Assembly (NCBI RefSeq): GCF_034479515.1
Contig: NZ_CP140152.1
Span: 2,728,001-2,792,000 of the forward strand
Reading direction: 5' to 3'
Length of the DNA stretch: 64,000 bases
DNA from: Duganella zoogloeoides
GTDB lineage: Bacteria; Pseudomonadota; Gammaproteobacteria; Burkholderiales; Burkholderiaceae_D
Shown here: positions 35,634 through 43,138 of the stretch, one piece after another
How the letters are laid out: each line of letters starts with the position of its first letter
How positions within the stretch are numbered: the stretch's first letter is position 1
Program-made: the position numbers and the translations under genes
Notes under the pieces: model-generated
What the model saw: the letters and a program-made list of their open reading frames with translations, nothing else
Told to the model about the DNA's origin: nothing
Database searches by the model: none

Positions 35634-36128
35634 ATGAAAGCACTGGCTCTTGCCGCAATTAAGTTCTACCAAAGGTATATTTCGCAATACAAGGGCTTTT
35701 GCTGTGCTTACGCCGCTTACACGAGCGATGCTAGTTGTTCGACGCTCGGTTATCCCGCAGTCCGGCGCTACGGGGTTTTGGATGGACTTTCCGTTCTAAA
35801 CCGGAGGCTGGTGCGATGCGGGACGGCGAGTCGAATTGCGACGGTTGCCCGGCAGATGCCGATGCTGATGCGACGGCAATCCGGCTATATCGACTGCGGT
35901 GGTTGCGATGCCGGTGGTTGCGATATTCCACTCGGAGGTTCTAGTTGGTCGTGCCACGATTTTCTGAAAATCCTGGACTGTTGTTCTGGGTGCAGTTGCG
36001 AGTGGCCAACTCGCGGCAGGGCAACCTCAGGCTATCGCGAGGGTACCCCAGACAACGAGGAAGCCGTCAGGCGGCGTAGCCGACTCCTGCGCGAGGCAAA
36101 CACCCCCCCCGATACCCCGGAGCCGTAG
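35634..36128 (+). CDS. YidD-like protein with Cys-rich C-terminal extension
   Basis: A 164-aa protein. Residues 1-65 match the YidD family (membrane protein insertion efficiency factor): MKALALAAIKFYQRYIS, YKGFCCAYAAYTSDASCS, GYPAVRRYGVLDGLSVLNRR. The normal family is about 70-100 aa. Here a second half adds a cysteine-rich tail (YIDCGGCDAGGCDIP, ILDCCSGCSCEW) and a charged end. ATG 35634 is chosen because the YidD similarity starts there; the open frame begins at 35553. An AT-rich leader of about 160 bases precedes it. Confidence 0.75.
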   Translation: MKALALAAIKFYQRYISQYKGFCCAYAAYTSDASCSTLGYPAVRRYGVLDGLSVLNRRLVRCGTASRIATVARQMPMLMRRQSGYIDCGGCDAGGCDIPLGGSSWSCHDFLKILDCCSGCSCEWPTRGRATSGYREGTPDNEEAVRRRSRLLREANTPPDTPEP

Positions 36129-36284
36129 TCAATTACCGTTAGAAAGTCTCCACAGCGGGCGACTTCTGCCAGGACGTGACAAATTGTGAGCTTTGCACTC
36201 AGGCAAGATGCTATCGTGACCACGTGGACCGTATCGGGCCGATGATAGACGTTAGACGTTGTATTAATTACTGCGGATGCGCCG

Positions 36285-36312
36285 ACTGCAATCGGCCATG
36301 AGCGGACGCTAG
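36285..36312 (+). repeat. Short cassette linker motif
   Basis: GCAATCGGCCATGAGCGGACGC between the YidD-like gene and the next gene. A GTTAGAC sequence lies upstream at 36249, the only place where I noticed a string fitting an attC core pattern. The rest of 36129-36335 shows no gene. Confidence 0.6.
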
Positions 36313-36335
36313 CTCACTTTTCCAGACAGGGGCGT

Positions 36336-36848
36336 ATGTTTTCGACTTTAACGCTGCGCAGCTACTTTGTAATTACACTTGGGCTTTTACTTGCACTTCC
36401 ACTGCTTTTGCTTATTGCTGGAAAAGCTGGTACGCCCGAGGACGTGCTCGCTGCTAGGGAAGCGGTTGTTCGGTATCAGCTGACGAGTAGTGAGTTTGCA
36501 CCTGCAGATGGTGTCGACACCTTCTGTGTCGAATTTATTGATACTGTCGCAGAAACCAGATCAGACCCGCCGCAGGAATTGATCCAACGTCTTAACGATG
36601 GGCGTCATAAAGTACGAAAGGGGTCCGACTGTGATTACAACAGAGGGTACGGTGTTGTTGTGAAGGGTTCGAATAGCCCTGGGTTAGTGCTGTGGGTAGA
36701 GGGAGTGACTTGGAAAACCGATACAAGTATGGCCATTACAGGCAGATATTTTCGTGGCGCGGAAAATGGATCGGGCCACGTGTACCAGCTGGAAAAGCGC
36801 GGCGGCAAATGGCTAGTCATCGAAGAAAGGTTAATCTGGGTTTCATAA
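36336..36848 (+). CDS. Hypothetical exported or membrane-anchored protein
   Basis: A 170-aa protein of unknown function. One N-terminal hydrophobic segment (SYFVITLGLLLALPLLLLIAG) would anchor or export it. The remainder is soluble with two Cys (VDTFCVEF, GSDCDYN) and a beta-rich C-terminal half (GLVLWVEGVTWKTDTSMAI, GHVYQLEKRGGKWLVIEE). Long linker copy 2 follows. Confidence 0.7.
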   Translation: MFSTLTLRSYFVITLGLLLALPLLLLIAGKAGTPEDVLAAREAVVRYQLTSSEFAPADGVDTFCVEFIDTVAETRSDPPQELIQRLNDGRHKVRKGSDCDYNRGYGVVVKGSNSPGLVLWVEGVTWKTDTSMAITGRYFRGAENGSGHVYQLEKRGGKWLVIEERLIWVS

Positions 36849-36871
36849 GATCACTGCCTTTTGTTGAGGAT

Positions 36872-36985
36872 GTCCGCTTAGGGGCGAAAACGACGAGTCG
36901 GGGCAAATCATGATGTTTTCGCAACGGCAACATGGTATCCTGGCGCGACCGGCCGAGAACGGCCAGATGCGGCCGTTCGATAAAG
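36872..36985 (+). repeat. Long cassette linker, copy 2
   Basis: Begins GTCCGCTTAGGGGCGAAAACG, contains CAAATCATGATGTTTTCGCA and CTGGCGCGACCGGCCGAGA, and ends ACGGCCAGATGCGGCCGTTC. Same block order as copies 1, 3 and 4. Confidence 0.75.
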
Positions 36986-37033
36986 TCGCGTAAACCATTA
37001 AATCGGGAGAAACTTCCCACCCCAAGACGTCTC

Positions 37034-37522
37034 TTGAATAAGTTACTTTGTGCGTTTTTGTTGTTAATTTCTGGGGCAGTTATGTCAAGCGATCAAAAGG
37101 TTTATTTTCCATCGTCACAAGACATTGAGGTGTTGGCACACCAGCGGGCAGTCATCGAGAAGCTCTTGTCCCCATCGGACTTGGAATCAAAATATATCAC
37201 TGCACCTGGAAAACTGGGAACGTTGCGCGCGGTTATTGCTGCGAACATGTTCAAAGCGAACCAAACGTTCGAACTTCAGTGCATGGGGGTCGTCTTGGGC
37301 GACGCGTTTGTCCTCGACATGGGCTTCCATTGGGTAGTCGTCGAAGACGAACACGGCAGAGATTTTGCTCTTAGATACAAAGACACATCCGTCATAGTCT
37401 TCCCGGTCACCATGATTTCAAAACGTGTTGAACGGGGAGAGACCGTTGACGTTTTTGATCTCTACAACGGTGTTACAAACAGGTTTGAAGAGATTTCGAG
37501 TAAAAAACCCGACAGACTTTAG
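37034..37522 (+). CDS. DUF3806-type exported protein
   Basis: A 162-aa protein. The open frame starts at an ATG within the linker (36932), so TTG 37034 is preferred because it creates a signal peptide (NKLLCAFLLLISGAVMSS). The C-terminal ~90 residues match the DUF3806 pattern (LGDAFVLDMGFHWVVVEDEH, LRYKDTSVIVFPVTMISKRV). An internal ATG at 37082 would give a cytoplasmic form. Function unknown. Confidence 0.7.
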   Translation: MNKLLCAFLLLISGAVMSSDQKVYFPSSQDIEVLAHQRAVIEKLLSPSDLESKYITAPGKLGTLRAVIAANMFKANQTFELQCMGVVLGDAFVLDMGFHWVVVEDEHGRDFALRYKDTSVIVFPVTMISKRVERGETVDVFDLYNGVTNRFEEISSKKPDRL

Positions 37523-37687
37523 TCTAGATTTTCAGTGTAAAAGCCGGTGGTGCCAACGGCCGAACGGCCGGCCCGTGACTTCATTCACTCAGTCAACAGA
37601 CTCCCAAGGCAATAGCCCTCCGGAAGAGATGAGGGTCGGCTTTGGGGTGGAAACCGCCGAATTCAGCAAGCGGCCAGAACCAATGGG
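37523..37687. other. Linker-like sequence left of the IS
   Basis: No gene is seen. It contains GCCAACGGCCGAACGGCCGG near 37551 and CAGCAAGCGGCCAGAACC just left of the IS inverted repeat, both resembling pieces of the island linker. Confidence 0.45.
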
Positions 37688-39070
37688 ATGGACTCCTCCT
37701 CACCTTTCGGCGTCTGGGCGCCTAAACTGGAGTTTCGACACAACCAGTTGAGAGAAGGAGTCCACCATGAAGATTATCCGCGTCGGCGTTGATCTCGCCA
37801 AGAGTGTCTTTCAAGTGCACGGGGTTGATCGTTGCGAAAAGGTTGTATGGCGCAAGAAGCTAAGTCGGTCAGAATGGCTGCCGGCATTGCTGGAGAAAAT
37901 CGAACCGGGCTGCGAAATTGGAATGGAAGCTTGCGGCGGCGCGCATCATTGGGCCCGGCAATTGCAGAAACACGGCTTCGCGGTAAAGCTCATCGCGCCG
38001 CAGTTCGTCAAGCCGTACCTGAAGAGCAACAAGAACGACGCCAACGATGCCGAGGCAATTTGCGAGGCGATGAGCCGGCCGAGTATGCGATTCGTGGCGG
38101 TCAAATCGGTGGAGCAGCAGAACCTGCAGGCGATCCACCGGATCAGAGCGGAGCTGGTGAGTCAGCGCTCCGCCAAGGGCAACCAGATCCGGGGGCTGTG
38201 CAGTGAGTATGGCTTGGTGGCGCCAAGGGAAATGATTCAACTGCGAGCAGCCATTCCGTTGTGGCTCGAGGATCTGGAGAACGGTCTGACACAACGTTTC
38301 CGTCGCCTGCTGCGCGGCTTGTGGCTCGACCTGCTGAACCTGGAGTTGCGGGTGAAGGAACTGGATCAGGAAATAGAAATCGCGGCATCGACCGATCCGG
38401 TCGCCACCCGCTTGCAGCAGTTGCGCGGCGTCGGCCCGATCATCGCCACCGCGATTGTGGCCAATGTCGGCGACGCGAAGCAGTTCAGCAGTGGCAGGCA
38501 GATGGCGGCCTCGCTGGGGCTCACGCCAAGACAGAACAGTTCAGGCGGCAAGGAGCGATTGCTGGGGATTACGAAACGCGGCGACGCTCAGTTACGAACG
38601 TTGTTAATACACGGGGCCCGTTCAGTATTAAGAACGGCGGCGAGCAAGAATGATCGGATGAGCCGCTGGGCGACGCACATCGCCGAGACGAGGCACCACA
38701 ACATCGCTGCGGTCGCACTGGCCAACAAGACGGCGCGTATCGCCTGGGCGATGATGACCAAGGGCACCGATTACCAGCCTGGGGCAGTAGCATTTTAAGC
38801 TGTAGAGCAGTTAGTACGTAAAAAGGAGCATCCAACCACGATTGCGAAACATGCCGATGATGGCCAACAGGTCGAACCGGCGCTGGCAGAACCCGAGAAT
38901 GTCTGTGGCTTTGAAGCCCGTAGAAGCGATAGGGTGCCAGCGCGCGAATAGCCCATTATGGTCCTTGCCCGATGACGGGCAAAGCAGTTAGAGACCGAAT
39001 ATACGTGAGCAGTCGTATCTAAAGCCAAAGACGGAGTGTTTGCAAACGAGGAGGAGTCCATATACGGACA
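37688..39070 (+). mobile_element. IS110-family (IS1111-type) insertion sequence, complete
   Basis: The element carries an intact transposase and 14-base subterminal inverted repeats: ATGGACTCCTCCTC at 37688-37701 and its exact complement GAGGAGGAGTCCAT at 39048-39061. Inverted repeats of this kind distinguish the IS1111 subgroup. The exact ends are uncertain by about 10 bases. Downstream of the transposase, 38799-39067 is non-coding and recurs in the truncated copy at 40394-40660, which supports a right end near 39067-39070. The flanks resemble island linker motif. Confidence 0.85.
37767..38798 (+). CDS. IS110-family transposase
   Basis: A 343-aa DEDD-type transposase, full length. The N-terminal RuvC-like domain starts IIRVGVDLAKSVFQVHG (first Asp), with MEACGGAHHWAR and NKNDANDAEAICEA. 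The C-terminal Transposase_20 domain has LRGVGPIIATAIVANVGD and MAASLGLTPRQNSSGGKERL, with the serine used in this family probably in that segment. A GAGAAGGAGTC leader precedes the ATG. It appears intact. Confidence 0.96.
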   Translation: MKIIRVGVDLAKSVFQVHGVDRCEKVVWRKKLSRSEWLPALLEKIEPGCEIGMEACGGAHHWARQLQKHGFAVKLIAPQFVKPYLKSNKNDANDAEAICEAMSRPSMRFVAVKSVEQQNLQAIHRIRAELVSQRSAKGNQIRGLCSEYGLVAPREMIQLRAAIPLWLEDLENGLTQRFRRLLRGLWLDLLNLELRVKELDQEIEIAASTDPVATRLQQLRGVGPIIATAIVANVGDAKQFSSGRQMAASLGLTPRQNSSGGKERLLGITKRGDAQLRTLLIHGARSVLRTAASKNDRMSRWATHIAETRHHNIAAVALANKTARIAWAMMTKGTDYQPGAVAF

Positions 39071-39101
39071 TTTGATGCTCCACCATGTCAACGATAAATC
39101 C

Positions 39102-39635
39102 ATGAAAGCAGAATTCCTTAGTCCTCACGATCCCTACCTTGAGTTCGACCAAGTCCTAGCTGCCGCTGGTGAGATATCGGACTCCGAGGTCGTTGCAAGC
39201 GTGGCCGTGACCGTTGATAGCGCACCGCTGGCCCGAGTAGACATTCTTGCGAGTGCAGGCGAGTCATGCTTCAGGGACGTACGTTCCATTGACAGCATGA
39301 TTTACATTGGCTACGGGCGGTTCGCCTTCGTCGTCGACGTTCATCTTGGCTACGTGCGCCGCTTCTCACTTAGCGGGTATTTCGGGTATCTATATGACTC
39401 GCGTGACCTGGATCATCTTGATCGTCAGATCTCCGTCCTTGCCGCATCTGCATCTGAAGTGCTCGCATTTGACCGTATAGGGGGTCTGATCTGGAAGCAG
39501 CACGACCTTGGAATTGATGGCGTGGTACTCCACCGTGCGACACCCGGTGAGATTGATGGAGAAGGAGAATGGGATCCGCCTGGTGGGTGGCAACCGTTCA
39601 GCTTAAGGTCAGAAACTGGTTCGATAATCCGATGA
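39102..39635 (+). CDS. Hypothetical island protein, 177 aa
   Basis: A soluble protein of unknown function directly right of the IS. The frame opens at 39036 inside IS sequence; ATG 39102 (MKAEFLSPHDPYLEF) is the likely start, with ATG 39075 an alternative. Residues include MIYIGYGRFAFVVDVHLGYV and GLIWKQHDLGIDGVVLH. No recognised domain. Its stop overlaps the start of long linker copy 3 by two bases. Confidence 0.65.
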   Translation: MKAEFLSPHDPYLEFDQVLAAAGEISDSEVVASVAVTVDSAPLARVDILASAGESCFRDVRSIDSMIYIGYGRFAFVVDVHLGYVRRFSLSGYFGYLYDSRDLDHLDRQISVLAASASEVLAFDRIGGLIWKQHDLGIDGVVLHRATPGEIDGEGEWDPPGGWQPFSLRSETGSIIR

Positions 39636-39744
39636 CCGCTTCGGGGTGACAACGTCGCATCGGGGCAGATCATGATGTTTTCTCAAGTTCAACATTCGAT
39701 GCTTGAACGACCGGCTGAGAACGGCCAAGACCGGACCTTATTGG
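39634..39744 (+). repeat. Long cassette linker, copy 3
   Basis: Begins GACCGCTTCGGGGTGACAACG, contains CGGGGCAGATCATGATGTTTT and ATGCTTGAACGACCGGCTGA, and ends GAACGGCCAAGACCGGACC. Confidence 0.75.
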
Positions 39745-39778
39745 TGGAAAGCTCCTTCTTCTTTTTGAAATTGATCCA

Positions 39779-40138
39779 ATGCGATTTTTCAGCAGAAAAC
39801 CTACACCGACGTTCACAGCAATTAAGTTGTATAGCATTGGCGAGCCTAAAAACCAGGAACTTCTGTTACAACGTATCCTCAGCTCGCTACTGAAGAACTT
39901 CGGTGCATTGCCCGAGGAATTTGATATACATGGTCCTTATGGCATACGAAAGGGAAGTTCCATTGGGTATCGTGTATGCCTTGAGCGGAGAAGCAAATGG
40001 TCAATTTGGATTTAACCTCCTGATCGGCGCGCGCATCGGCGAAATAACCTATACATAGTTGGTTCTATGGTATGCGTCAGCAACCTACGTAGTTGACTTC
40101 CTGGAGCTTGTAGAGCCAATCCTTGGGCCTATGAATGC
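39779..40138 (+). pseudogene. Broken island gene interrupted by the truncated IS
   Basis: ATG 39779 opens a 78-codon frame (MRFFSRKPTPTFTAIKLYS) stopping at 40013-40015. From about 39981 the +1 frame continues protein-like (GQFGFNLLIGARIGEITYT), meets one TAG at 40056-40058, and carries on as VLWYASATYVVDFLELVEP up to the IS junction near 40140. The gene therefore seems to have suffered a frameshift, a nonsense change and a 3' truncation. Original function unknown. Confidence 0.65.
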
Positions 40139-40141
40139 TTG

Positions 40142-40660
40142 GGCAAGGAGCGATTGCTGGGGATTACAAAACGCGGCGATGCTCAGTTACGAACATTGTT
40201 GATTCACGAGGTCCGTTCAGTATTAAGAACGACGGCGAGCAAGAATGATCCGATGAGTCGCTGGGTGACGCACATCGCCGAGAGGAGGCACCGCAACATC
40301 GCGGCGGTCGCACTGGTCAACAAGACGACGCGTATCGCCTGGGCGAGGATGACCAAGGGTACCGATTACCAGCCAGAAGCAGTAGCAGTTTAAGCTGTAG
40401 AGCAGTTAGTACGTAAAAAGGAGCATCCAACCACGATTGCGAAACATGCCGACGATGGCCAACAGGTCGAACCGGCGCTGGCAGAACCCGAGAATGTCTG
40501 TGGCCATTGAGTCCGGAAGAGCGATAGGGAGCGACCGCGCGAATAGCCCATTATGGTCCTTGCCCGATGGCGGGCAAAGCAGTTAGAGACCGAATATACG
40601 TGAGCAGTCGTACCTAAAATTCAAAGACGTTGCAAACGAGGAGGAGTCCATATACGGACG
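40142..40660 (+). mobile_element. Truncated IS110-family copy (right end only)
   Basis: From GGCAAGGAGCGATTGCTGGG onward the sequence parallels the 3' end of the complete element at 38549-39067, including the non-coding tail and the GAGGAGGAGTCCAT repeat. The retained frame (to 40393) encodes the last ~84 transposase residues with several substitutions. About two thirds of the transposase and the left end are missing, so it cannot move alone. Confidence 0.88.
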
Positions 40661-40698
40661 CAATGACATCGAACCTACATGGCAGCGCGAGCAAATAA

Positions 40699-41277
40699 CC
40701 CGCTATCAATGATTTTGAACAGTTCTTCTATAATAAAATTAGTGCTGCGTTGGCGGGCATAGATACATCTGCCATCCCAGATATATACGCGTTGTCATTT
40801 TTCATAAACGATAATGGCGACGATCCACGTTATCCCGTTCTCCAATTGGGCTACAATACCCTGAAGCATGTCGCGGACAGCACAGCTTTTGCATCCAGTG
40901 TTGAAGAAGCAAAATGGAACTTCGCATTCTGGCTCCAGAACGAACTGGAGTTCATTGGTTTGCCTGGGACAGAAGACGCGCAACTGTTAGAAGAGCTTTT
41001 GCGGTCGCGAAACGTTTGGTACACAGACGAAGATGAGGAAGCCGATTTTGATCTATGTATGCAGCTTGGAAGTGCAATAACTGCCTACTTCGTGGACGCA
41101 TGTGTTCGGATAGCTCGGGCGCTGCACGAAAATGGAGTCATCGAGCAGCAGTTTTCCCGCCCGATCCCAATTGTCGTGCATGAGCTTGAATATTACGAGA
41201 AGATTACCGTACAAACCCGATCGGCTAATCCGCTAGGATTGGCCAAGGAATTTGAAGACTGGATTGCCCGTATGTAG
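40699..41277 (+). CDS. Hypothetical island protein with lost or non-standard start
   Basis: The frame is open from 40699 and reads protein-like from PAINDFEQFFYNKISAALAG into IDTSAIPDIYALSFFINDNG, yet has no ATG, GTG or TTG before TTG 40750. The true start may have been lost by mutation or by the IS insertion, or it may be an unusual codon. The body includes EEAKWNFAFWLQNELEFIG, VWYTDEDEEADFD and FSRPIPIVVHELEYYEKI. From TTG 40750 the product would be 175 aa. Function unknown. Confidence 0.6.
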   Translation, partial: PAINDFEQFFYNKISAALAGIDTSAIPDIYALSFFINDNGDDPRYPVLQLGYNTLKHVADSTAFASSVEEAKWNFAFWLQNELEFIGLPGTEDAQLLEELLRSRNVWYTDEDEEADFDLCMQLGSAITAYFVDACVRIARALHENGVIEQQFSRPIPIVVHELEYYEKITVQTRSANPLGLAKEFEDWIARM

Positions 41278-41282
41278 TTTGT

Positions 41283-41385
41283 GTCCGCTTCGGGGCTGTA
41301 ACGGCGCATCAAGGCAAATCATAATGTTTTCGCAGCGACAACTTGCTATGCTGGTGCGACCGCAGAGAACGGCCAATGAAACACG
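41283..41385 (+). repeat. Long cassette linker, copy 4
   Basis: Begins GTCCGCTTCGGGGCTGTAACG, contains CAAATCATAATGTTTTCGCA and TGCTATGCTGGTGCGACCG, and ends GAGAACGGCCAATGAAACACG. It starts 5 bases after the preceding stop. Confidence 0.75.
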
Positions 41386-41428
41386 GAGCTGGATTGCTAG
41401 ATAGTGCCCTATTTTTTGAAGGACTTGC

Positions 41429-41776
41429 ATGACAACTCGAGGTGTTTTATCAGCCATCATGGCGCTATTCATGTTGATCAGTTCGGCTAGCGAGTCAAAA
41501 ATAGTCGAAAAGCCGAAGCAGCCGGAGAATAAACAGCAGTGCATTGAGCTGGGTGGAAAGTGGATGCTTTTTCCTATGGGTCAGCTCTATTTTTGCGCAA
41601 TTAAAACGAATGATTCGGGCAAGGTATGTTCTGATGACAGCGAGTGCCAAGGGGACTGCGCTCCCGTGAAGAGCAAGGCCGCGAAACCAGGCGTCTGCGC
41701 ACCCACGTTGCCAATGCCAAGCGGATGCTCAGAGCACTTGATTGGCGGTAAGATGGTCTCAGAGCCGTGTATTTGA
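41429..41776 (+). CDS. Small secreted cysteine-rich protein
   Basis: A 115-aa protein with a signal peptide (to about residue 22) and eight or more cysteines in the mature part: QQCIELGGKWMLFP, YFCAIK, KVCSDDSECQGDC, GVCAP, SGCSEH and EPCI. The spacing suggests disulfide-stabilised folding in the periplasm or outside. The CIELGGKW element resembles CLDSGGRW in the small protein at 42489. Function unknown. Confidence 0.7.
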   Translation: MTTRGVLSAIMALFMLISSASESKIVEKPKQPENKQQCIELGGKWMLFPMGQLYFCAIKTNDSGKVCSDDSECQGDCAPVKSKAAKPGVCAPTLPMPSGCSEHLIGGKMVSEPCI

Positions 41777-41785
41777 AATTATGTT

Positions 41786-41814
41786 GAAAGCGGCCACAAG
41801 CAGCCCTCGACACG
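41786..41814 (+). repeat. Short cassette linker motif
   Basis: GAAAGCGGCCACAAGCAGCC between the Cys-rich gene and the acetyltransferase gene; nearly repeated at 43101 (TTCGGCCACAAGCAGCCCTT). Confidence 0.6.
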
Positions 41815-41844
41815 ACCTATAATTCTTGAATAAATTCGATTCCT

Positions 41845-42429
41845 ATGCCCGCCCAGGCAATTTCTCTTGACGTAGCTATTGAACCCATCGCATCTTCTGC
41901 CTTTGAAGTATTTTTTGCGTATTTAAATGACCATCTTTCCGATAACGGAAAACCCGGAAATGTTTACTTTCAGCCATTGCCCTACGCTGAATCGGTATTT
42001 TCGATTGATAAGGCTAAGGCGTTTCGGGATGCGCTAGACATCCCGATGGGAGAGCCAGGTTGGCGTCGATTGTGGGGAGCGTTTACTCCTGGTCGAAAGT
42101 TGGTAGGCCACATCGACTTGCGGGCAAATCCGGAGCCATTTGCAGCTCATCGTTGCCTTCTAGGTATGGGAGTTGACCGAACCTTGAGAAAGTTTGGATT
42201 GGGACAACGCCTAATTGAACATGCGGGAAAATGGGCCTCGGAGAGCGGCAAAGTAAAGTGGATTGATTTACAAGTTTTGTCTGTTAACCAACCTGCCATT
42301 CGCCTTTATGAGCGCTCGGGCTTCACGAAAACTGGAGAGGTGCCTGAAATGTTTGAGATAGATGGCCAACCTTTTTCGTACACGAGTATGGCGAAGAGGG
42401 TTGAGGTAAATTTTAGCGACCTCGTGTAA
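41845..42429 (+). CDS. GNAT-family N-acetyltransferase
   Basis: A 194-aa acetyltransferase. The central strand KLVGHIDLRANP, the acetyl-CoA loop RKFGLGQRLIEHAGKWA (Q/RxxGxG/A type) and the C-terminal WIDLQVLSVNQPAIRLYERSGF with a VNxxAxxLYxxxGF motif identify the GNAT fold. Substrate unknown. It is one of the few island genes with a clear enzymatic assignment. Confidence 0.88.
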   Translation: MPAQAISLDVAIEPIASSAFEVFFAYLNDHLSDNGKPGNVYFQPLPYAESVFSIDKAKAFRDALDIPMGEPGWRRLWGAFTPGRKLVGHIDLRANPEPFAAHRCLLGMGVDRTLRKFGLGQRLIEHAGKWASESGKVKWIDLQVLSVNQPAIRLYERSGFTKTGEVPEMFEIDGQPFSYTSMAKRVEVNFSDLV

Positions 42430-42444
42430 CATCATTTCGCAGGG

Positions 42445-42476
42445 TGGCGACAACTACCGGCCAAGGGCGGACGGAC
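42445..42476 (+). repeat. Short cassette linker motif
   Basis: GGCGACAACTACCGGCCAAGGGCGGACG combines a left GGCGACAAC block, as in the long linkers, with a right GGCCAnnnGCGGAC block. Confidence 0.6.
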
Positions 42477-42488
42477 AAGAAAGGCAAT

Positions 42489-42644
42489 ATGAGGTTGTTT
42501 AGATTCCTTTTGGTTTTGACCGCTGCTTCAGCTGCCGTTGCGATAATGGTGTGCGCTTGGAGTGAAATATCGATTGATCGATGCCTAGATAGTGGCGGGC
42601 GATGGAACGGTGAGAAATCGTCCTGTGAGGGCTCGCCACGCTAG
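42489..42644 (+). CDS. 51-aa exported or membrane micro-protein
   Basis: ATG 42489 encodes a hydrophobic N-terminal helix (RLFRFLLVLTAASAAVAIMV) followed by RCLDSGGRWNGEKSSCEG with two cysteines. The frame begins at GTG 42444 within linker sequence. The pattern of a signal or anchor plus C-x-x-GGRW-x(n)-C recalls the secreted protein at 41429. Function unknown. Confidence 0.55.
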   Translation: MRLFRFLLVLTAASAAVAIMVCAWSEISIDRCLDSGGRWNGEKSSCEGSPR

Positions 42645-42675
42645 ACCGTTTTCGGCCAAAAGCAGCAAGTCGTTA
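42645..42675 (+). repeat. Short cassette linker motif
   Basis: ACCGTTTTCGGCCAAAAGCAGCAAGTCG separates the micro-protein gene from the pentapeptide gene. Confidence 0.6.
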
Positions 42676-42689
42676 TAGAAAGTTTTTAT

Positions 42690-43085
42690 ATGAATTCGCG
42701 TTCAACCGAAGGCTACACGCCACCTGAAAACCGAGCTCAGCTTGAACTGCGATATGCTGCTGGAGAGCGCTATTTTCCGAATACCGACTTGAGCGGCGAG
42801 TCCCTTGTTGGAATCAAACTGGATGGTGCTGACTTCGAAAAGCATTCTTGGTTTTTCGACGCTGATTTTTCTAGAGCGAGCTTGCGCGGCGTAAGCTTTA
42901 GAGGATGTAATCTTAAATGTGTTAATTTTTCAGCCGCGGACCTCACTGGTGCAATCCTCGAACTTGCCGCAATCGAGTCGATAAAAACAAATGGTGCGAC
43001 ACTATCGGAGGTGAAAGTCCGTGGCGCAACCTTCTACGGCTGTGAGCTTGGCGAGAACGTTGAACTGCCGTCTTGGAACTGGTAA
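42690..43085 (+). CDS. Pentapeptide-repeat protein
   Basis: A 131-aa protein. From about residue 35 to 120 it has A(D/N)LxG-like pentapeptide repeats: TDLSGESLVGIKLDGADF, ADFSRASLRGVSFRGCNL, VNFSAADLTGAIL, ATLSEVKVRGATFYGCEL. Such repeats fold as a right-handed quadrilateral beta helix. Role unknown; some family members mimic DNA and protect gyrase, but nothing here proves that. Confidence 0.85.
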   Translation: MNSRSTEGYTPPENRAQLELRYAAGERYFPNTDLSGESLVGIKLDGADFEKHSWFFDADFSRASLRGVSFRGCNLKCVNFSAADLTGAILELAAIESIKTNGATLSEVKVRGATFYGCELGENVELPSWNW

Positions 43086-43089
43086 GCTG

Positions 43090-43121
43090 ATGCCCGAGTT
43101 CGGCCACAAGCAGCCCTTCAA
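43090..43121 (+). repeat. Short cassette linker motif
   Basis: TGCCCGAGTTCGGCCACAAG and onward to CAGCCCTTCAAC between the pentapeptide gene and the DUF6966-like gene. Confidence 0.6.
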
Positions 43122-43138
43122 CTATCGTCCAAAAGCTT

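Noticed and set aside
36817..41544. Short minus-strand frames sharing a MICPD..SPRSGH-like peptide near 35300, 36900, 39600 and 41300
   Set aside because: The shared peptide is the reverse translation of the repeated long linker, so it reflects DNA-level repetition rather than a protein family.
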